A stretch of DNA of 64,000 nucleotides from Sutcliffiella tianshenii. Its GTDB lineage: Bacteria; Bacillota; Bacilli; Bacillales; Bacillaceae_I. Position 1 is the stretch's first letter, and each line of letters starts with the position of its first letter. Under the pieces are notes generated by a model. That model did not search any database. It was not told the DNA's origin and saw only the letters and a list, made by a program, of their open reading frames with translations. The translations under genes were made by a program, and so were the position numbers. Of the stretch, positions 34,508 through 44,236 are shown piece by piece. The stretch covers positions 372,001-436,000 of the forward strand of contig NZ_JAFBED010000003.1 of the NCBI RefSeq assembly GCF_016908565.1. The letters are read 5' to 3'.

Positions 34508-36403
34508 TTAAGATTGTGTGATCAAGTCTTGACCTTGCGTGATATTGATCTTCACTTCACCATTTGGAACCTCGCATTGCCATAACAATGACTTGGCTGC
34601 ATTTGGACTTTCGATATTGTCAACTGCGTAGGCAGTCCATGTGGCTTTCGTGTTCGAGAGCTCAAGTACTGCATAACCATGGGTGGTGCTATCAAACAAT
34701 TCAATCCATGGGTTCTCAAGCTTGACAATCTTCTGTATTTCTTTAAAGAGAATCTCGGCAGTAATGGTCGTTACCCCACTTAAGCGGCCTTTCACGATGT
34801 CGATTAGTTCCTGTGCGGCGTCAATCGGAATCGGGCCGGACGTATCAGGAGCCTGGTTCAACGCGTTGCGCAAGGTTTCCCTGAGATTACTTGATGTAAC
34901 CGAACCTACCATTAACTCCACGCCATACTTTTCGCTGGTTCTATCGTATTTATATTGAAGATATGAGGCCTCAAAGGTATGAAAATCACCGGTCAGCGCA
35001 ATGAAATTATCGATCTTCCCATTAATGATGGCTTGTGCAATCAGATCCCTTTCATAGGCAAAGCCGTCCCAGGCATCCAGGTTCAAATAGCGATTCAGTA
35101 ATTTCATTTGAGTGATTTGAACTTCGTTGCCCCAAATCTTCCAAGTACTGTTTGCGTTCTTCAATTCATTCAAAAACCAATCTCGCTGTGGTTTGCCAAG
35201 CATCGTCCGTTCGGAATGATTAATGGCCTCACAGCCTCCGGAAATATAGCGATCTAATGTCCCCTGTCCACAAGGATGGGCATTTCGATACAAACGCTCG
35301 TCCGTTAAAAGGATCGTTGCCAGGTTCCCAATAGTCACAGCACGATATATTTTGATGGACTCCTCAAAGGACTTCGTTCCGTCATAAGGAACACGCGCTG
35401 GCATGTACTCAAACCAAACCTGATTTGCCACCAGCCTTCGCGCCGGATCTGATTCCGGGTTATCATCCGGTGCCACTGCAGGATAATGCGCATCATTGGC
35501 AAACTCGTGATCATCCCATGTCGCCACCATCCCATGACGTTCATGCAGCTTCTGTAAATCCTTATCTCCACGGTACGTTTGATAAAGCTTTCGATAGTCC
35601 TCTTTAGTAAAGGCTTTAGCCTGTCCACTCGGAAGTTTGATTTGTCTATCCTTCAAATTCCCTTGATAGGCAGCATCGCCTACAGATTCATAGATATAAT
35701 CACCAAGATGCAGGAAGAATAGCATCTCTTCGTCTGCCATGTGACCAAGTGCATTGAAATAACCATTCGTATAATCTTGGCAGGAGACATAGCCTATCTT
35801 GGCAGAGGCAACCTGACTATTCTCTTGGGGAAGCGTTTTGCATGTACCAGTTCTACTTACATAACCTTTTTTCGTTGTAAAACGATAATAATAGGTCTGA
35901 TTTGGAGCAAGCTTGCCGTCCAGATCGATCCGGACCACATTATCGTGATCCTTCCAGATTGGGGAGAAGCCTTTAACCACTACATTTGAAAAGTCTTCTG
36001 TTGTACTTACTTCAAACATGACGAACTTTCCTTGGTCGATTGCGTCCATCAGCGTTTCATCATTATCCGGAGATGCATTCTCTATATAATAGATGACATC
36101 ACTTGTGATTTCTGCTGTAGAGAAGCCATTTTCCTTTGAGGGATCCACTCTCGTCCATAGCATCATGCCACTGGATGTCGGGTCACCTGAAGCTACCGAT
36201 TGTGGAAATCCTTCCCCAATGGGATAAAGCCCTTTATAAGGCGAAACACCTTCAGCCGCATGAGCCTTTGATAGGAAGGAAGTCAATTTTCCAACTCCTG
36301 TCGTCTCTAACGCAACTACTGCGGAACCAGCCAAAAAATACTTCAAAAAAGTCCTTTTAGATTGATCGTACGCTTCCTTTTCCACTCTTCTGCTCTCTCT
36401 CAA
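34508..36403 (-). CDS. phoD: PhoD-type alkaline phosphatase, Tat substrate
   Basis: Secreted metallo-phosphodiesterase/phosphatase of 631 aa. Family motifs are [43 protein letters not shown] and [13 protein letters not shown], with residues that bind the iron/calcium centre. The signal peptide carries [12 protein letters not shown] (Lys16-Arg17), a Lys-Arg variant of the twin-arginine motif. The start is TTG at 36403, 8 bases after GAGGAGG. It heads the phoD-tatA-tatC operon, so the translocase is presumably dedicated to it. Expression under phosphate starvation is expected from relatives, but no Pho box was confirmed. Confidence 0.93.
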   Translation of the reverse strand: MRESRRVEKEAYDQSKRTFLKYFLAGSAVVALETTGVGKLTSFLSKAHAAEGVSPYKGLYPIGEGFPQSVASGDPTSSGMMLWTRVDPSKENGFSTAEITSDVIYYIENASPDNDETLMDAIDQGKFVMFEVSTTEDFSNVVVKGFSPIWKDHDNVVRIDLDGKLAPNQTYYYRFTTKKGYVSRTGTCKTLPQENSQVASAKIGYVSCQDYTNGYFNALGHMADEEMLFFLHLGDYIYESVGDAAYQGNLKDRQIKLPSGQAKAFTKEDYRKLYQTYRGDKDLQKLHERHGMVATWDDHEFANDAHYPAVAPDDNPESDPARRLVANQVWFEYMPARVPYDGTKSFEESIKIYRAVTIGNLATILLTDERLYRNAHPCGQGTLDRYISGGCEAINHSERTMLGKPQRDWFLNELKNANSTWKIWGNEVQITQMKLLNRYLNLDAWDGFAYERDLIAQAIINGKIDNFIALTGDFHTFEASYLQYKYDRTSEKYGVELMVGSVTSSNLRETLRNALNQAPDTSGPIPIDAAQELIDIVKGRLSGVTTITAEILFKEIQKIVKLENPWIELFDSTTHGYAVLELSNTKATWTAYAVDNIESPNAAKSLLWQCEVPNGEVKINITQGQDLITQS

Positions 36404-36726
36404 CGCTGTCTCCTCCTCGTAAGTTAGGTACGCTTATAGCTTAATGGGAGAAAATGAACCGGGTTTGAATTATCTGTTACAACCGTATTAACAGCTTATT
36501 AAAAGCACGTGACATAGCTGGTTATATTTTCAAATAGATTCGATTGGACCTTCCTTTTCCATAAATTTCGCGGATAAACTATCCTGGTATACATTAAAAA
36601 GTTGTCGATATTTCCCGAACAATAATATACCTCTAAACAACCATGCCATTTTTGCATTCACCCTGCAGTAACAGGGTATGCAATGTGTATAATGAAATCT
36701 AAGAAGTTCTGAAAGAGAGGTGTGTG
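36404..36726. other. intergenic stretch with the ~83-bp repeat
   Basis: Separates phoD from the lipoprotein gene in divergent orientation. Holds the second copy of the ~83-bp repeat (36571-36654) and an inverted repeat near 36653-36688 (ATGCCATTTTTGCAT and CCCTGCAGTAACAGGG). No gene seen. Confidence 0.6.
36571..36654. repeat. ~83-bp intergenic repeat, copy 2
   Basis: GGATAAACTATCCTGGTATA, then TTGTCGATATTTCCCGA and ACAACCATGCCAT, matching copy 1 at 32747-32830 in order and spacing, with substitutions between. Confidence 0.65.
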
Positions 36727-37533
36727 ATGAGAAGAGCGGTTCTTTTACTAATGGGAATTTCGTTCTTGACTGGGTGTGTTTCAGGGGATGCGAAAGAGTT
36801 TATCAGGGAACAAGACGTAAAAGATTACATAGAAGAAGAAATCATCCGATTAGGCGAGGAGGATTATGGACTGACGCTAGTTCCCGATACGGAGGAAATG
36901 AAGTTCGGCTTTCAAAATGGAATCCCGTTACGCGATGAAAATAAAGTAAGTGTGCCGGTCAAGGTGAAAGGGGATCCCGTTTTCAAATTTCAAGCCATTG
37001 TGCTGCTCGAGGATAATAGTGAAAATAAAAAAGAGATACAGACGATTGACGTGGCCGGGGAGTATGGGAAAGGATTGAAGGATTTTGGCGGTTTTCTTTT
37101 GGCTGAGCTGTTCAAGAAAAAGCATGAAAAAGTTTGGAAGCAAATAGAAGGTCTGGAGTCCGGAATCAAGGTGGATCAGATTGAGGTGCTAGCCAAAACT
37201 TCGGCCTATATTGAAGACCCACAGGAAGAGGAAAGTATTGTACGGAACATATCGGAGGATTACAAGGAAGGCGAATTCAGCAACATACAAAAGTATGAAG
37301 AACTGATGGAGAAATATCTTTATGAAGGTAATGAGAGCTTGGAAAGAGGATATCTACCAGAAATATCAATTAGTATTGAACCTTCCTTCAACTCGACTGC
37401 CCAGGAGACATTCGACAAGGTAGTGGCGTTTTTGCAGGAATCTGATCATCTGCCCAAAGGGGAATATTCTGTTTCCTATTACAAGAGTACGAATGGCGGG
37501 GAGAGCTTGCATGAATTGATTTTTGTGGAGTAG
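36727..37533 (+). CDS. putative lipoprotein
   Basis: A 268-aa exported lipoprotein: n-region MRRAVLLLMGISFL followed by lipobox LTGC. The mature part is acidic and lacks further helices. Segments VPVKVKGDPVFKFQAIVLLE and IDVAGEYGKGLKDFGGFLLA recall Bacillus DUF1672-like lipoproteins, but I am not sure. I chose ATG 36727, 6 bases after AGAGG, over the in-frame GTG at 36724. A hairpin terminator follows. Confidence 0.75.
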   Translation: MRRAVLLLMGISFLTGCVSGDAKEFIREQDVKDYIEEEIIRLGEEDYGLTLVPDTEEMKFGFQNGIPLRDENKVSVPVKVKGDPVFKFQAIVLLEDNSENKKEIQTIDVAGEYGKGLKDFGGFLLAELFKKKHEKVWKQIEGLESGIKVDQIEVLAKTSAYIEDPQEEESIVRNISEDYKEGEFSNIQKYEELMEKYLYEGNESLERGYLPEISISIEPSFNSTAQETFDKVVAFLQESDHLPKGEYSVSYYKSTNGGESLHELIFVE

Positions 37534-37624
37534 AAGAGTGAACAGATGCCTCGATTCAGAAAAATTTTAAATGTATCTTTGCACAAATACCTATGATTTT
37601 CACCTAATGGTAACAGATAATAAA

Positions 37625-37660
37625 AGGAAGCTGAGATAATTATCTCCATGCTTCCTTCAC
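37625..37660 (+). terminator. terminator downstream of the lipoprotein gene
   Basis: Arms AAGGAAGC and GCTTCCTT with inner GAGATAATTATCTC pairing, followed by a T-rich tract. Confidence 0.72.
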
Positions 37661-37687
37661 TTTTAATTTCAAATTACCGATAAAAAC

Positions 37688-38143
37688 TCAAACCCCCACC
37701 ACAACCGTAATCGCCCCTTCCACCACCTTATAACTCTTGATCTTCCCGACAGGAATCTTACGGATGATATCCCAGCTATTAAAATCAATCCTGATATGAC
37801 CGCTCTTGTAGGTAAGGTGTGGCGGCTTATCGAAAATACGTTTATTGAGGATGCTAAGGTTCAAGGGTTTTAGTTTGGCAATCTTGAAGACCAGCTCCCT
37901 TCCTTCCATCCTAACCGGCTCGAGGGTGATGGAGAATGAAAGGTCCTTCTTTGTCACCTTAAAGTCCGCCTCCGCTTTTCCGGTGACAGTGATTTCGCCG
38001 CCTGTGATTTCTACCCCAACCTCCTGCAGCTTATCATTTCGCCGAAGCACCTCCTGAAGCATGTTGGCTGTGACAGGGATGGGTATACCCTTTCCTTCCT
38101 TGATAATGTTGACGCCGCTCTTTAATTTATCGAAAAAGTTCAT
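37688..38143 (-). CDS. conserved hypothetical 151-aa cytosolic protein
   Basis: No signal peptide or membrane helix. An N-terminal helix (MNFFDKLKSGVNIIKEGKGI) precedes alternating strands (VEITGGEITVTGKAEADFKV, ELVFKIAKLKPLNLSIL, HIRIDFNSWDII) in the style of lipid-binding DUF2993-like beta domains; I cannot confirm membership. AGGTGAAGG precedes the ATG. Confidence 0.68.
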   Translation of the reverse strand: MNFFDKLKSGVNIIKEGKGIPIPVTANMLQEVLRRNDKLQEVGVEITGGEITVTGKAEADFKVTKKDLSFSITLEPVRMEGRELVFKIAKLKPLNLSILNKRIFDKPPHLTYKSGHIRIDFNSWDIIRKIPVGKIKSYKVVEGAITVVVGV

Positions 38144-38300
38144 GATCCTTCACCTGCTTTTCTGGAATTTATCCTTATGGTTCCATACCCCAATATATGC
38201 GGAATTCTTCCTGGACAAGCCGTATCGTCGCTTCCAACCTTCATCATTATTGGAAGATAAAAAGGTAGAGTAATAATCACAACAACTTTATTAAAAATCA

Positions 38301-38340
38301 AAAAGCCACCCGAATCTCAATGGATTTCGGATGGCTTTAA
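38301..38340 (-). terminator. terminator of the PTS gene
   Basis: Arms AAAGCCACCCGAA (38301-38313) and TTCGGATGGCTTT (38325-38337), followed on the minus strand by TTGATTTTTA. Confidence 0.78.
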
Positions 38341-38385
38341 AATTAATGCTTGGCTAATTCAGAGTGGCAACAAGAACCACCAGTC

Positions 38386-39817
38386 TTATAACTTTGACTT
38401 TTCATCAACCGTTTTAAATAAGTTACTCTTAAAGAACACGAAAGTTAACCCAACAGTTATGACAAAAGTGATCGCCATCCCGAGGAAGTAGAAGCTCCAG
38501 TGTTCAGGGTAGACGGATAGGAAGGATAGTACGCCTCCCACACCTACAGAGGTAGCTTTCACACCTTGAGCCGCCAAGTACGCACTACCGATTGCACTTC
38601 CGATCATAACGGCGATGAATGGATATCTAAATCGAAGGTTAACCCCGTAAATGGCAGGTTCCGTAACCCCAAGCCAAGCAGACAAGGTTGCAGTGAGGGA
38701 AACACCCTTCAGCTTTTTATTCTGCTTAATAATGAAGAACATCGTCAATGCGGCAGCACCTTGAGCGAGTGTAACCGTTTCTCCGATCGGCCATAAGGTG
38801 ACGTAACCGAGTGTTCCTGCCATTTGCAGGTTTACACCCAAGAAAATATGATGCATGCCTGTGATGACAAGCGGCCCGGAGATAAATCCGTACACAGCGC
38901 CGGCCAATGCAGGGGATACCTCAAATAGATATAAAATACCATCCGTAATCCAATTCGATCCTGTCATCGTGATCGGTCCAACCACTCCGAACGTCACCAG
39001 ACCCGTAAATACTAATGCAAGCGGTGCCACAAATAGCATTTGTAAGTTATCCGGGATAAAACGCTTCAACTGTTTTTCAGACCAAGTTAAGATCAATGTT
39101 GCAAAAATAACGGGAAGAACCTGCCCCTGATAGCCGATTCTCGCAATGTCCCAGCCAAAAAGGCTCCAATGCTCCACATCCCCTGGATTTTCTGCGTACG
39201 CATAAGCAGACATCAAGGAAGGATGGACCAACAATAGACCTAAAACGATACCTAGTAATTGACTGCCTCCAAACTTCTTGGCAGCAGACCATGCAATGAG
39301 TACAGGCAGGAATGTAAACGCTGTATTTGCAATCACATTGATATACTCAGCAAAGCCTGTCCAGCCGGTGTGCACGTCAAGCAACGATTGTTCATCATAA
39401 AAAATACCAGGGTTGGCAAGCAGGTTATTTAACCCTAAAAGTAGCCCGGCAGCAACAATAGCCGGCAGTATCGGGATGAAAATATCCGCTAAGATCCTTA
39501 CACCTTTTTGAATGACATTGCCTTTCTCAGCAGTGATTTTTTTCATTTCATCAGTAGACGCTTCATCTGCACCGGTTTGGTCAACAAACTCCTTGTAAAA
39601 CCTTTTCAACCAATCCCGGACCAATGATTACCTGGAACTGACCATTTGCTGCGAACGTTCCCTTGACCAATTCATTTTCCTCTAATGCTTCTTTATTTAC
39701 TAAACTATCATCTACTAATATCAAGCGGAGTCGAGTCACACAATGCGATGCATTACTGACATTTTCAGGTCCGCCGATATTTTTTATTATATCAGCAACA
39801 TTCTCTTTGAATCCCAA
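38386..39817 (-). pseudogene. treP: PTS trehalose-type EIIBC transporter, interrupted by a frameshift
   Basis: The N-terminal IIB domain (phospho-acceptor Cys in NASHCVTRLRLI, up to GPGLVEKV) and the C-terminal ten-helix IIC domain (from YKEFVDQTG on) are in different frames. The break is a TTTT run at 39597-39600: with three T bases the protein reads on as LVEKVYKEFVDQTG. Intact length would be about 477 aa, normal for TreP. It is either a real inactivating mutation, phase-variable slippage or a base-call error. The start is best at TTG 39817, 8 bases after GGAGG; ATG 39823 is too close to that site. No IIA domain is encoded here. Divergent from the glucosidase gene. Confidence 0.8.
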
Positions 39818-39833
39818 TCTCATGACCTCCTCG

Positions 39834-39847
39834 GTTAATCGCTTACA
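39834..39847 (-). promoter_or_regulatory. candidate cre (CcpA) site
   Basis: TGTAAGCGATTAAC on the minus strand matches the catabolite-responsive element pattern at most positions, with a weak 3' end. It lies directly upstream of the treP ribosome site, where CcpA would block expression when better sugars are present. Confidence 0.35.
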
Positions 39848-39857
39848 AAAATATTTT

Positions 39858-39875
39858 AACTTGTTTAAACAAGTT
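39858..39875. promoter_or_regulatory. 18-bp perfect palindrome, probable TreR operator
   Basis: AACTTGTTTAAACAAGTT is a perfect palindrome located between the divergent treP and glucosidase genes. Its TTGT-N4-ACAA core matches the known form of the B. subtilis trehalose operator, and the TreR-like gene is nearby. Confidence 0.7.
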
Positions 39876-39938
39876 CGATATAGTACAGTATAAATTGTTA
39901 TAGCATGATGTCAAGCAAATTCTAAAAAGGAGTGTTGT

Positions 39939-41669
39939 ATGTTGGATATAAGAGTCACGCCGATGAGCCACTTCGGTTCTTACATGGCACTCACATACCA
40001 AGAGAGTGAAACCCCCGGGAAAAATGGGATTTACATTAATTCTGTAAGAGGAAAATCCAAGCAGCATCAGAACGCCCTCAAAATTATCCCTACAGTGAAT
40101 GGTACTCCTGTTGACTACACATATAAAGCCGATGAATTCCAGATCTCCCTATCATTCGATGGAGGGGAAATGCACCTCTGCTTTGAAGATTCAGAGAGAA
40201 TTTTTGTAAAAGGCAGTGGAGATAATGTTGGACTAACACTTGATACCCAGCCTGTCTTCAACTTTGAATATAACTATCTATTGGGAAACGCCGGTGAAGA
40301 ATTCTGTATTGTGAATAGCTACAAAAATCTGACCAAGTACATGATTTTCGCACCAAACGGCTCTGTCAGCCTGCAGCAGAATGTATTCATGGACACGACA
40401 GGTAGTACGAATAAGGCAGATAATATGTCTAGTATACACATAACCTCTGAAGTGGATGCTGAAGACTTCCTATGTGTAATAGAAGATGTGCCAACACATG
40501 GCTGCATGCCTGAAAAGAGATCCTATTCGTTCGAAGCGGCACTAGAAAAAAGCAAGAATCACTTTTTGGAATTTTTATCAAAACAACCTGCTGTCCCAAA
40601 AGGATACGAGCAAACCTTAAGAGAAGCCGCATACCTGAACTGGAGTTGCATCGTCAATGAACAAGGCCTTCTGAAAAGAAAAGCCATGTATATGTCGAAT
40701 GCGAATTTCCCTGGTGTATGGAGCTGGGATAATGCCTTTAATGCCCTAGCCTTGGCAGGAGTAGATGATAAGCTTGCCTGGGACCAGATACAACTACTAT
40801 TTGATCACCAGGATGAGAAAGGGCAGATTCCCGGGTCCGTCAGTGATTCGACCATCCGCTGGAATTTCTCGAAGCCCCCGGTTCAAGGGCTTTTCGTATT
40901 GAAGATGATGGAGAAAATGACGCTTTCCACCGAGCAATTGGAGACGATTTTTTCTCAGATCAAAAGACATGTTCAATTTTATCTTCAGTATAAGGATTAC
41001 AATAAGGATGGCATCTGCGAGTACCATCACGGCAATGATTCAGGTCAGGATAACAGCACTGTTTTCAGGGACGCGAATATCATCGATTCCCCTGACTTAA
41101 CTGCATTCATGATCAAATCGATGGAGATGCTTTCTGTAGTGGCAGGAAAGTTGGACCGTGAACAGGATAAAGAGTACTGGGAAAAAGAAGCAGAACTGTA
41201 CACAAGTAAGTTTTGTGATTACTTTCTGGTTGATGATGTTCCAAGAGCTCGTTTTACAAGAGATGCAAAAATTATTGAGAGTCAATCGATCCTTCCACTC
41301 ATGGCAGTTATTATTGCTAATAGATTGCCGGAAGCGGCTAGAAGAAAAATCATTCAGCTCTTACGCAGCGACAAGTATTTGACAGAGTGGGGAATTGCCT
41401 CAGAAGCAATCGACAGTCCCTTGTACGAAGAGGATGCGTACTGGAGAGGACCGATCTGGGCACCTACCACCCTTCTTTTCGCAGAGGCATTTGAAGAATG
41501 CGGCGAACAGGAACTTGCCGAAGAAGTAGCCCAGAAATTTCTGGCACTCTGCAAAAAAGGCGGATTTGCAGAAAACTTCCACGCAGAAACGGGAGAAGGA
41601 CTAAGAGACCTTGCACACACATGGACTTCCAGTGTATTTATCCATCTCGCCGGGAAGCTGGCAAAATAA
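39939..41669 (+). CDS. GH63-like glycoside hydrolase (glucosidase type)
   Basis: A 576-aa (alpha/alpha)6-barrel glycosidase of the GH63/mannosylglycerate-hydrolase style. MYMSNANFPGVWSWDNAFNA lies at the substrate pocket, GNDSGQDNSTVF probably holds the general acid Asp (GxDNS motif), and EEDAYWRGPIWAPTT is the conserved WRGPxW segment. The N-terminal ~200 residues form a beta-sandwich. It is cytosolic, with AAGGAG before the ATG. It sits where bacilli normally have the GH13 phosphotrehalase treA, so its substrate is probably the phosphorylated disaccharide brought in by the PTS; that is inference. Confidence 0.82.
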   Translation: MLDIRVTPMSHFGSYMALTYQESETPGKNGIYINSVRGKSKQHQNALKIIPTVNGTPVDYTYKADEFQISLSFDGGEMHLCFEDSERIFVKGSGDNVGLTLDTQPVFNFEYNYLLGNAGEEFCIVNSYKNLTKYMIFAPNGSVSLQQNVFMDTTGSTNKADNMSSIHITSEVDAEDFLCVIEDVPTHGCMPEKRSYSFEAALEKSKNHFLEFLSKQPAVPKGYEQTLREAAYLNWSCIVNEQGLLKRKAMYMSNANFPGVWSWDNAFNALALAGVDDKLAWDQIQLLFDHQDEKGQIPGSVSDSTIRWNFSKPPVQGLFVLKMMEKMTLSTEQLETIFSQIKRHVQFYLQYKDYNKDGICEYHHGNDSGQDNSTVFRDANIIDSPDLTAFMIKSMEMLSVVAGKLDREQDKEYWEKEAELYTSKFCDYFLVDDVPRARFTRDAKIIESQSILPLMAVIIANRLPEAARRKIIQLLRSDKYLTEWGIASEAIDSPLYEEDAYWRGPIWAPTTLLFAEAFEECGEQELAEEVAQKFLALCKKGGFAENFHAETGEGLRDLAHTWTSSVFIHLAGKLAK

Positions 41670-41711
41670 AAAAAGTGTACGAGAATGGAATCCGTTCTCG
41701 TACACTTTTTC
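41669..41711. terminator. bidirectional terminator between the glucosidase gene and treR
   Basis: Arms AAAAAGTGTACGAGAA and TTCTCGTACACTTTTT around a short loop, shared by two convergent genes. Confidence 0.9.
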
Positions 41712-42429
41712 ATTTTCGCTGTGTTTGATCAAAAAAGACAAAATTCCCTGGAGTGTGCCGGGATTGAGTATGTTCAAACATGACGCCATCTGCATTAAAA
41801 ATGTGACTCGTCACAACCACAACGCTGTTGAATCCATCCAGCTTCAAATATTTCTCGTCAGCTTCGGTAGTTCTTTCCACCACCATCTTACGCTTTGCTG
41901 TGACCGCCCTTTGATTCAGTTCTCTTGCCAGATATTCATAGATGGAATCCTCCGCTATATCCACAGTCAGGCCTTTCACGACATCCTTCCTGAAATAATT
42001 ATAGTCCATGATTACAGGGTTGCCTTCTAAATGCCGGACACGTTGGATATGGTACACTTCGACACCGATTGGAAGCAGCGTGTGCTCATGAATCGCTTCA
42101 TCCACTGTCAATTCTTCAAATACAACCACTTTCGTCTCATGCTTCTTAAGATTTCGAAGGGCAAACTCTTTGAAGGTTTCCGTCTCCCCAAACATATACT
42201 CATTCTGCTTGAAATCCTGATAAATCACCCGTGCACCCTGCCCATGCTTCGTTTGCACATACCCATCATTCACAAGATTACCAATCGCTCTTCGCACGGT
42301 ATTCCTTGAGCACTCATATTCCTTTACGAGCGTATTCTCTGAAGGGAGCAATTGCTGATACTCATACATATTCTTTTCTATTTTCTGCTTCAAATCTTCA
42401 TATATTTCCACATATTTTGTTTTTGGCAT
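41710..42429 (-). CDS. treR: GntR-family trehalose operon repressor (HutC/UTRA type)
   Basis: A 239-aa regulator. The N-terminal winged helix reads LLPSENTLVKEYECSRNTVR and the C-terminal UTRA domain binds the phosphorylated sugar inducer (VYHIQRVRHLEGNPVIMDYN, YLARELNQRAVTAKRKMVVE). I chose ATG 42429, 5 bases after GGGAGG. It matches TreR in length and layout and lies next to the PTS/glucosidase pair whose shared promoter carries a TTGT-N4-ACAA palindrome. The last codon overlaps the shared terminator. Confidence 0.86.
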   Translation of the reverse strand: MPKTKYVEIYEDLKQKIEKNMYEYQQLLPSENTLVKEYECSRNTVRRAIGNLVNDGYVQTKHGQGARVIYQDFKQNEYMFGETETFKEFALRNLKKHETKVVVFEELTVDEAIHEHTLLPIGVEVYHIQRVRHLEGNPVIMDYNYFRKDVVKGLTVDIAEDSIYEYLARELNQRAVTAKRKMVVERTTEADEKYLKLDGFNSVVVVTSHIFNADGVMFEHTQSRHTPGNFVFFDQTQRK

Positions 42430-42657
42430 AATTGCCTCCCATGTTACCTGACTGTATGTAATATGCTTGGAGGGTTTAATAGATCTGCCTGCCAATGCAT
42501 AAGTCTCTCATTGTTTATATAGTAGATAGTATCATAATCTCCCGCAGGATTTCTCTGCTTGCGGGAAAATTTCTTGAAGAGCAATTTTTATGTTATGATG
42601 TTTAGGTTATTCATCAACCATCTGACCTTACATCAAGCAAAGAAATGAGAGATATTT

Positions 42658-43872
42658 ATGCATTCAGATACATTGACGAGGCAGCATTGGCTGCTTATTA
42701 TTACACTTAGTTTATTAACCTTTGTTCTTGGGACAAGCGAGTTTGTGATAGTGGGGATATTGACGGATATTTCCTCAAGCCTTACGATGTCCAATGCAAA
42801 AGCGGGTACGCTCGTTTCTGCGTTTGCGATTACGTTTGCCATTGCCACGCCCTTAGTGATGTCGGCAACGAGCCATTTCCCTAAGCGTAAATGGATGCTG
42901 GCTTTGATTGTTGCCTTCATTTTATTCAATGCGCTGTGTGCCTTATCTACATCGTATGCAATGCTGCTTACATTCCGGATCTTGACAGCGATTGTGACAG
43001 GTGTGCTCATCTCCCTGGCCATGATCGTGGCGAGTGAAACCATGCCAGCGAAAAAGCGTGGACTAGCCATCTCATTCGTGTTCGGCGGCTTTACCCTTGC
43101 GAATGTGGTCGGTGTGCCGATCGGGACGGTCGTGTCATCGTGGTTCGGCTGGAATGCCACCTTTATGCTGACCACGATACTCGGTGGAGTCGCATTCCTG
43201 GCTTCCTATTTCGTACTGCCAAGCGGACTCAGCCAGGTTCGCAGCTCGATCCGGGATCAGTTCACCCTACTGACAAACCCGAGGATCTTGATTGCCTTTT
43301 TCATTCCAGCCCTCGGATTCGGGGCAACGTATGCCGTATTCACATATCTCGTTCCCATCTTAAAAGGAATGGGAGCACCGGACTATTCCATCAGTTTGAT
43401 CTTGTTCGTCTACGGCTTCATCTCGATCTTCAGCAACATCCTGGCAGGTAAAATTGCAAGCCACAATCCAATCGGCCGCCTGCGGTTCGTCTTTCTCGTG
43501 CAGGCATTTATCCTGGCAAGCCTATACTTCACGACAGGCTATTTTACACTGGGATTGATCAACATTGGGCTGATGTCGTTAACGGCTATTCTCTTGACCA
43601 CATCCACCCAGCTCTACCTGATAGACCTTGCCAAAATCTATCAGCCGAGTGCAACCGGACTCGCCGCATCGCTCATGCCTGTCGCAAGCAACGTCGGCAT
43701 CGCCTTCGGTTCAGCCCTCGGCGGATTCGTCTACCATCAAGGCGGCCTCATCCATGTAACCTGGGTCGGCGCGATCGTAGCAGTGTGTGCCAGCTTTCTT
43801 ACCTTCCTGAGTTATAGATTGGATAAGAAAACAGCGAGAAAGCAGCGGGACGGTTCTCTGCTTCCTAATTGA
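42658..43872 (+). CDS. MFS transporter, AraJ/YdhP-like
   Basis: A 404-aa 12-helix exporter of the sugar-efflux/drug group: LLTFVLGTSEFVIVGILTDI is the signature helix 1, followed by RILTAIVTGVLISLAMIVAS and the GFTLANVVGVPIGTVVSSWF motif C region. The last ten codons (KQRDGSLLPN) and the stop are supplied by a REP-like element, so the original C-terminus has been replaced. Substrate unknown. Confidence 0.88.
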   Translation: MHSDTLTRQHWLLIITLSLLTFVLGTSEFVIVGILTDISSSLTMSNAKAGTLVSAFAITFAIATPLVMSATSHFPKRKWMLALIVAFILFNALCALSTSYAMLLTFRILTAIVTGVLISLAMIVASETMPAKKRGLAISFVFGGFTLANVVGVPIGTVVSSWFGWNATFMLTTILGGVAFLASYFVLPSGLSQVRSSIRDQFTLLTNPRILIAFFIPALGFGATYAVFTYLVPILKGMGAPDYSISLILFVYGFISIFSNILAGKIASHNPIGRLRFVFLVQAFILASLYFTTGYFTLGLINIGLMSLTAILLTTSTQLYLIDLAKIYQPSATGLAASLMPVASNVGIAFGSALGGFVYHQGGLIHVTWVGAIVAVCASFLTFLSYRLDKKTARKQRDGSLLPN

Positions 43873-43917
43873 AGCGTATAAAAAAGTCTTCTTCCAGCCG
43901 GGAGAAGACTTTTTTTT
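43840..43917. repeat. composite REP-like element plus hairpin
   Basis: AAGCAGCGGGACGGTTCTCT then GCTTCC, a short linker, and a hairpin AAAGTCTTCTTCC/GGGAGAAGACTTT with A and T runs. The first part overlaps the end of the MFS gene; the second works as its terminator. Confidence 0.82.
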
Positions 43918-43930
43918 GATTATACGACAA

Positions 43931-44236
43931 CTACATTTCTGCAAAATAACTGAACAAGATAAAGAAAACAACGGCTACAATCAATAATAATATGGAAAAA
44001 AGAATCAACAACAGCCTGGCTAAAAACCAATTAAAACGATGATATGTCCTGCTTGCCACATACTGGGTCCCCCCGAATAATGGAAAGGATAAAACCATCA
44101 AGAAATCCAAGTCATGGACAACCCACCGATAAAAAACGTTTCCTGCCGTCCTGCTAATTAAATACAAGAGAGCTAACAATAACTGAAACGAGACAAATAC
44201 TCCGAGCATCCCAAAAACTGTTGCTAAAATCTCCAT
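43931..44236 (-). CDS. small membrane protein, 101 aa
   Basis: Three to four helices with the polar loop AGNVFYRWVVHDLDFLMVLS and RTYHRFNWFLARLLLILF. Not recognised as a family. Ribosome site AAAGGATG lies rather far from the ATG. Convergent with the MFS gene across the composite repeat. Confidence 0.6.
   Translation of the reverse strand: MEILATVFGMLGVFVSFQLLLALLYLISRTAGNVFYRWVVHDLDFLMVLSFPLFGGTQYVASRTYHRFNWFLARLLLILFSILLLIVAVVFFILFSYFAEM

Noticed and set aside
34297-36403. Pho box upstream of phoD
   Set aside because: Expected from relatives, but I could not find TT(A/T)ACA repeats at the right spacing with confidence.
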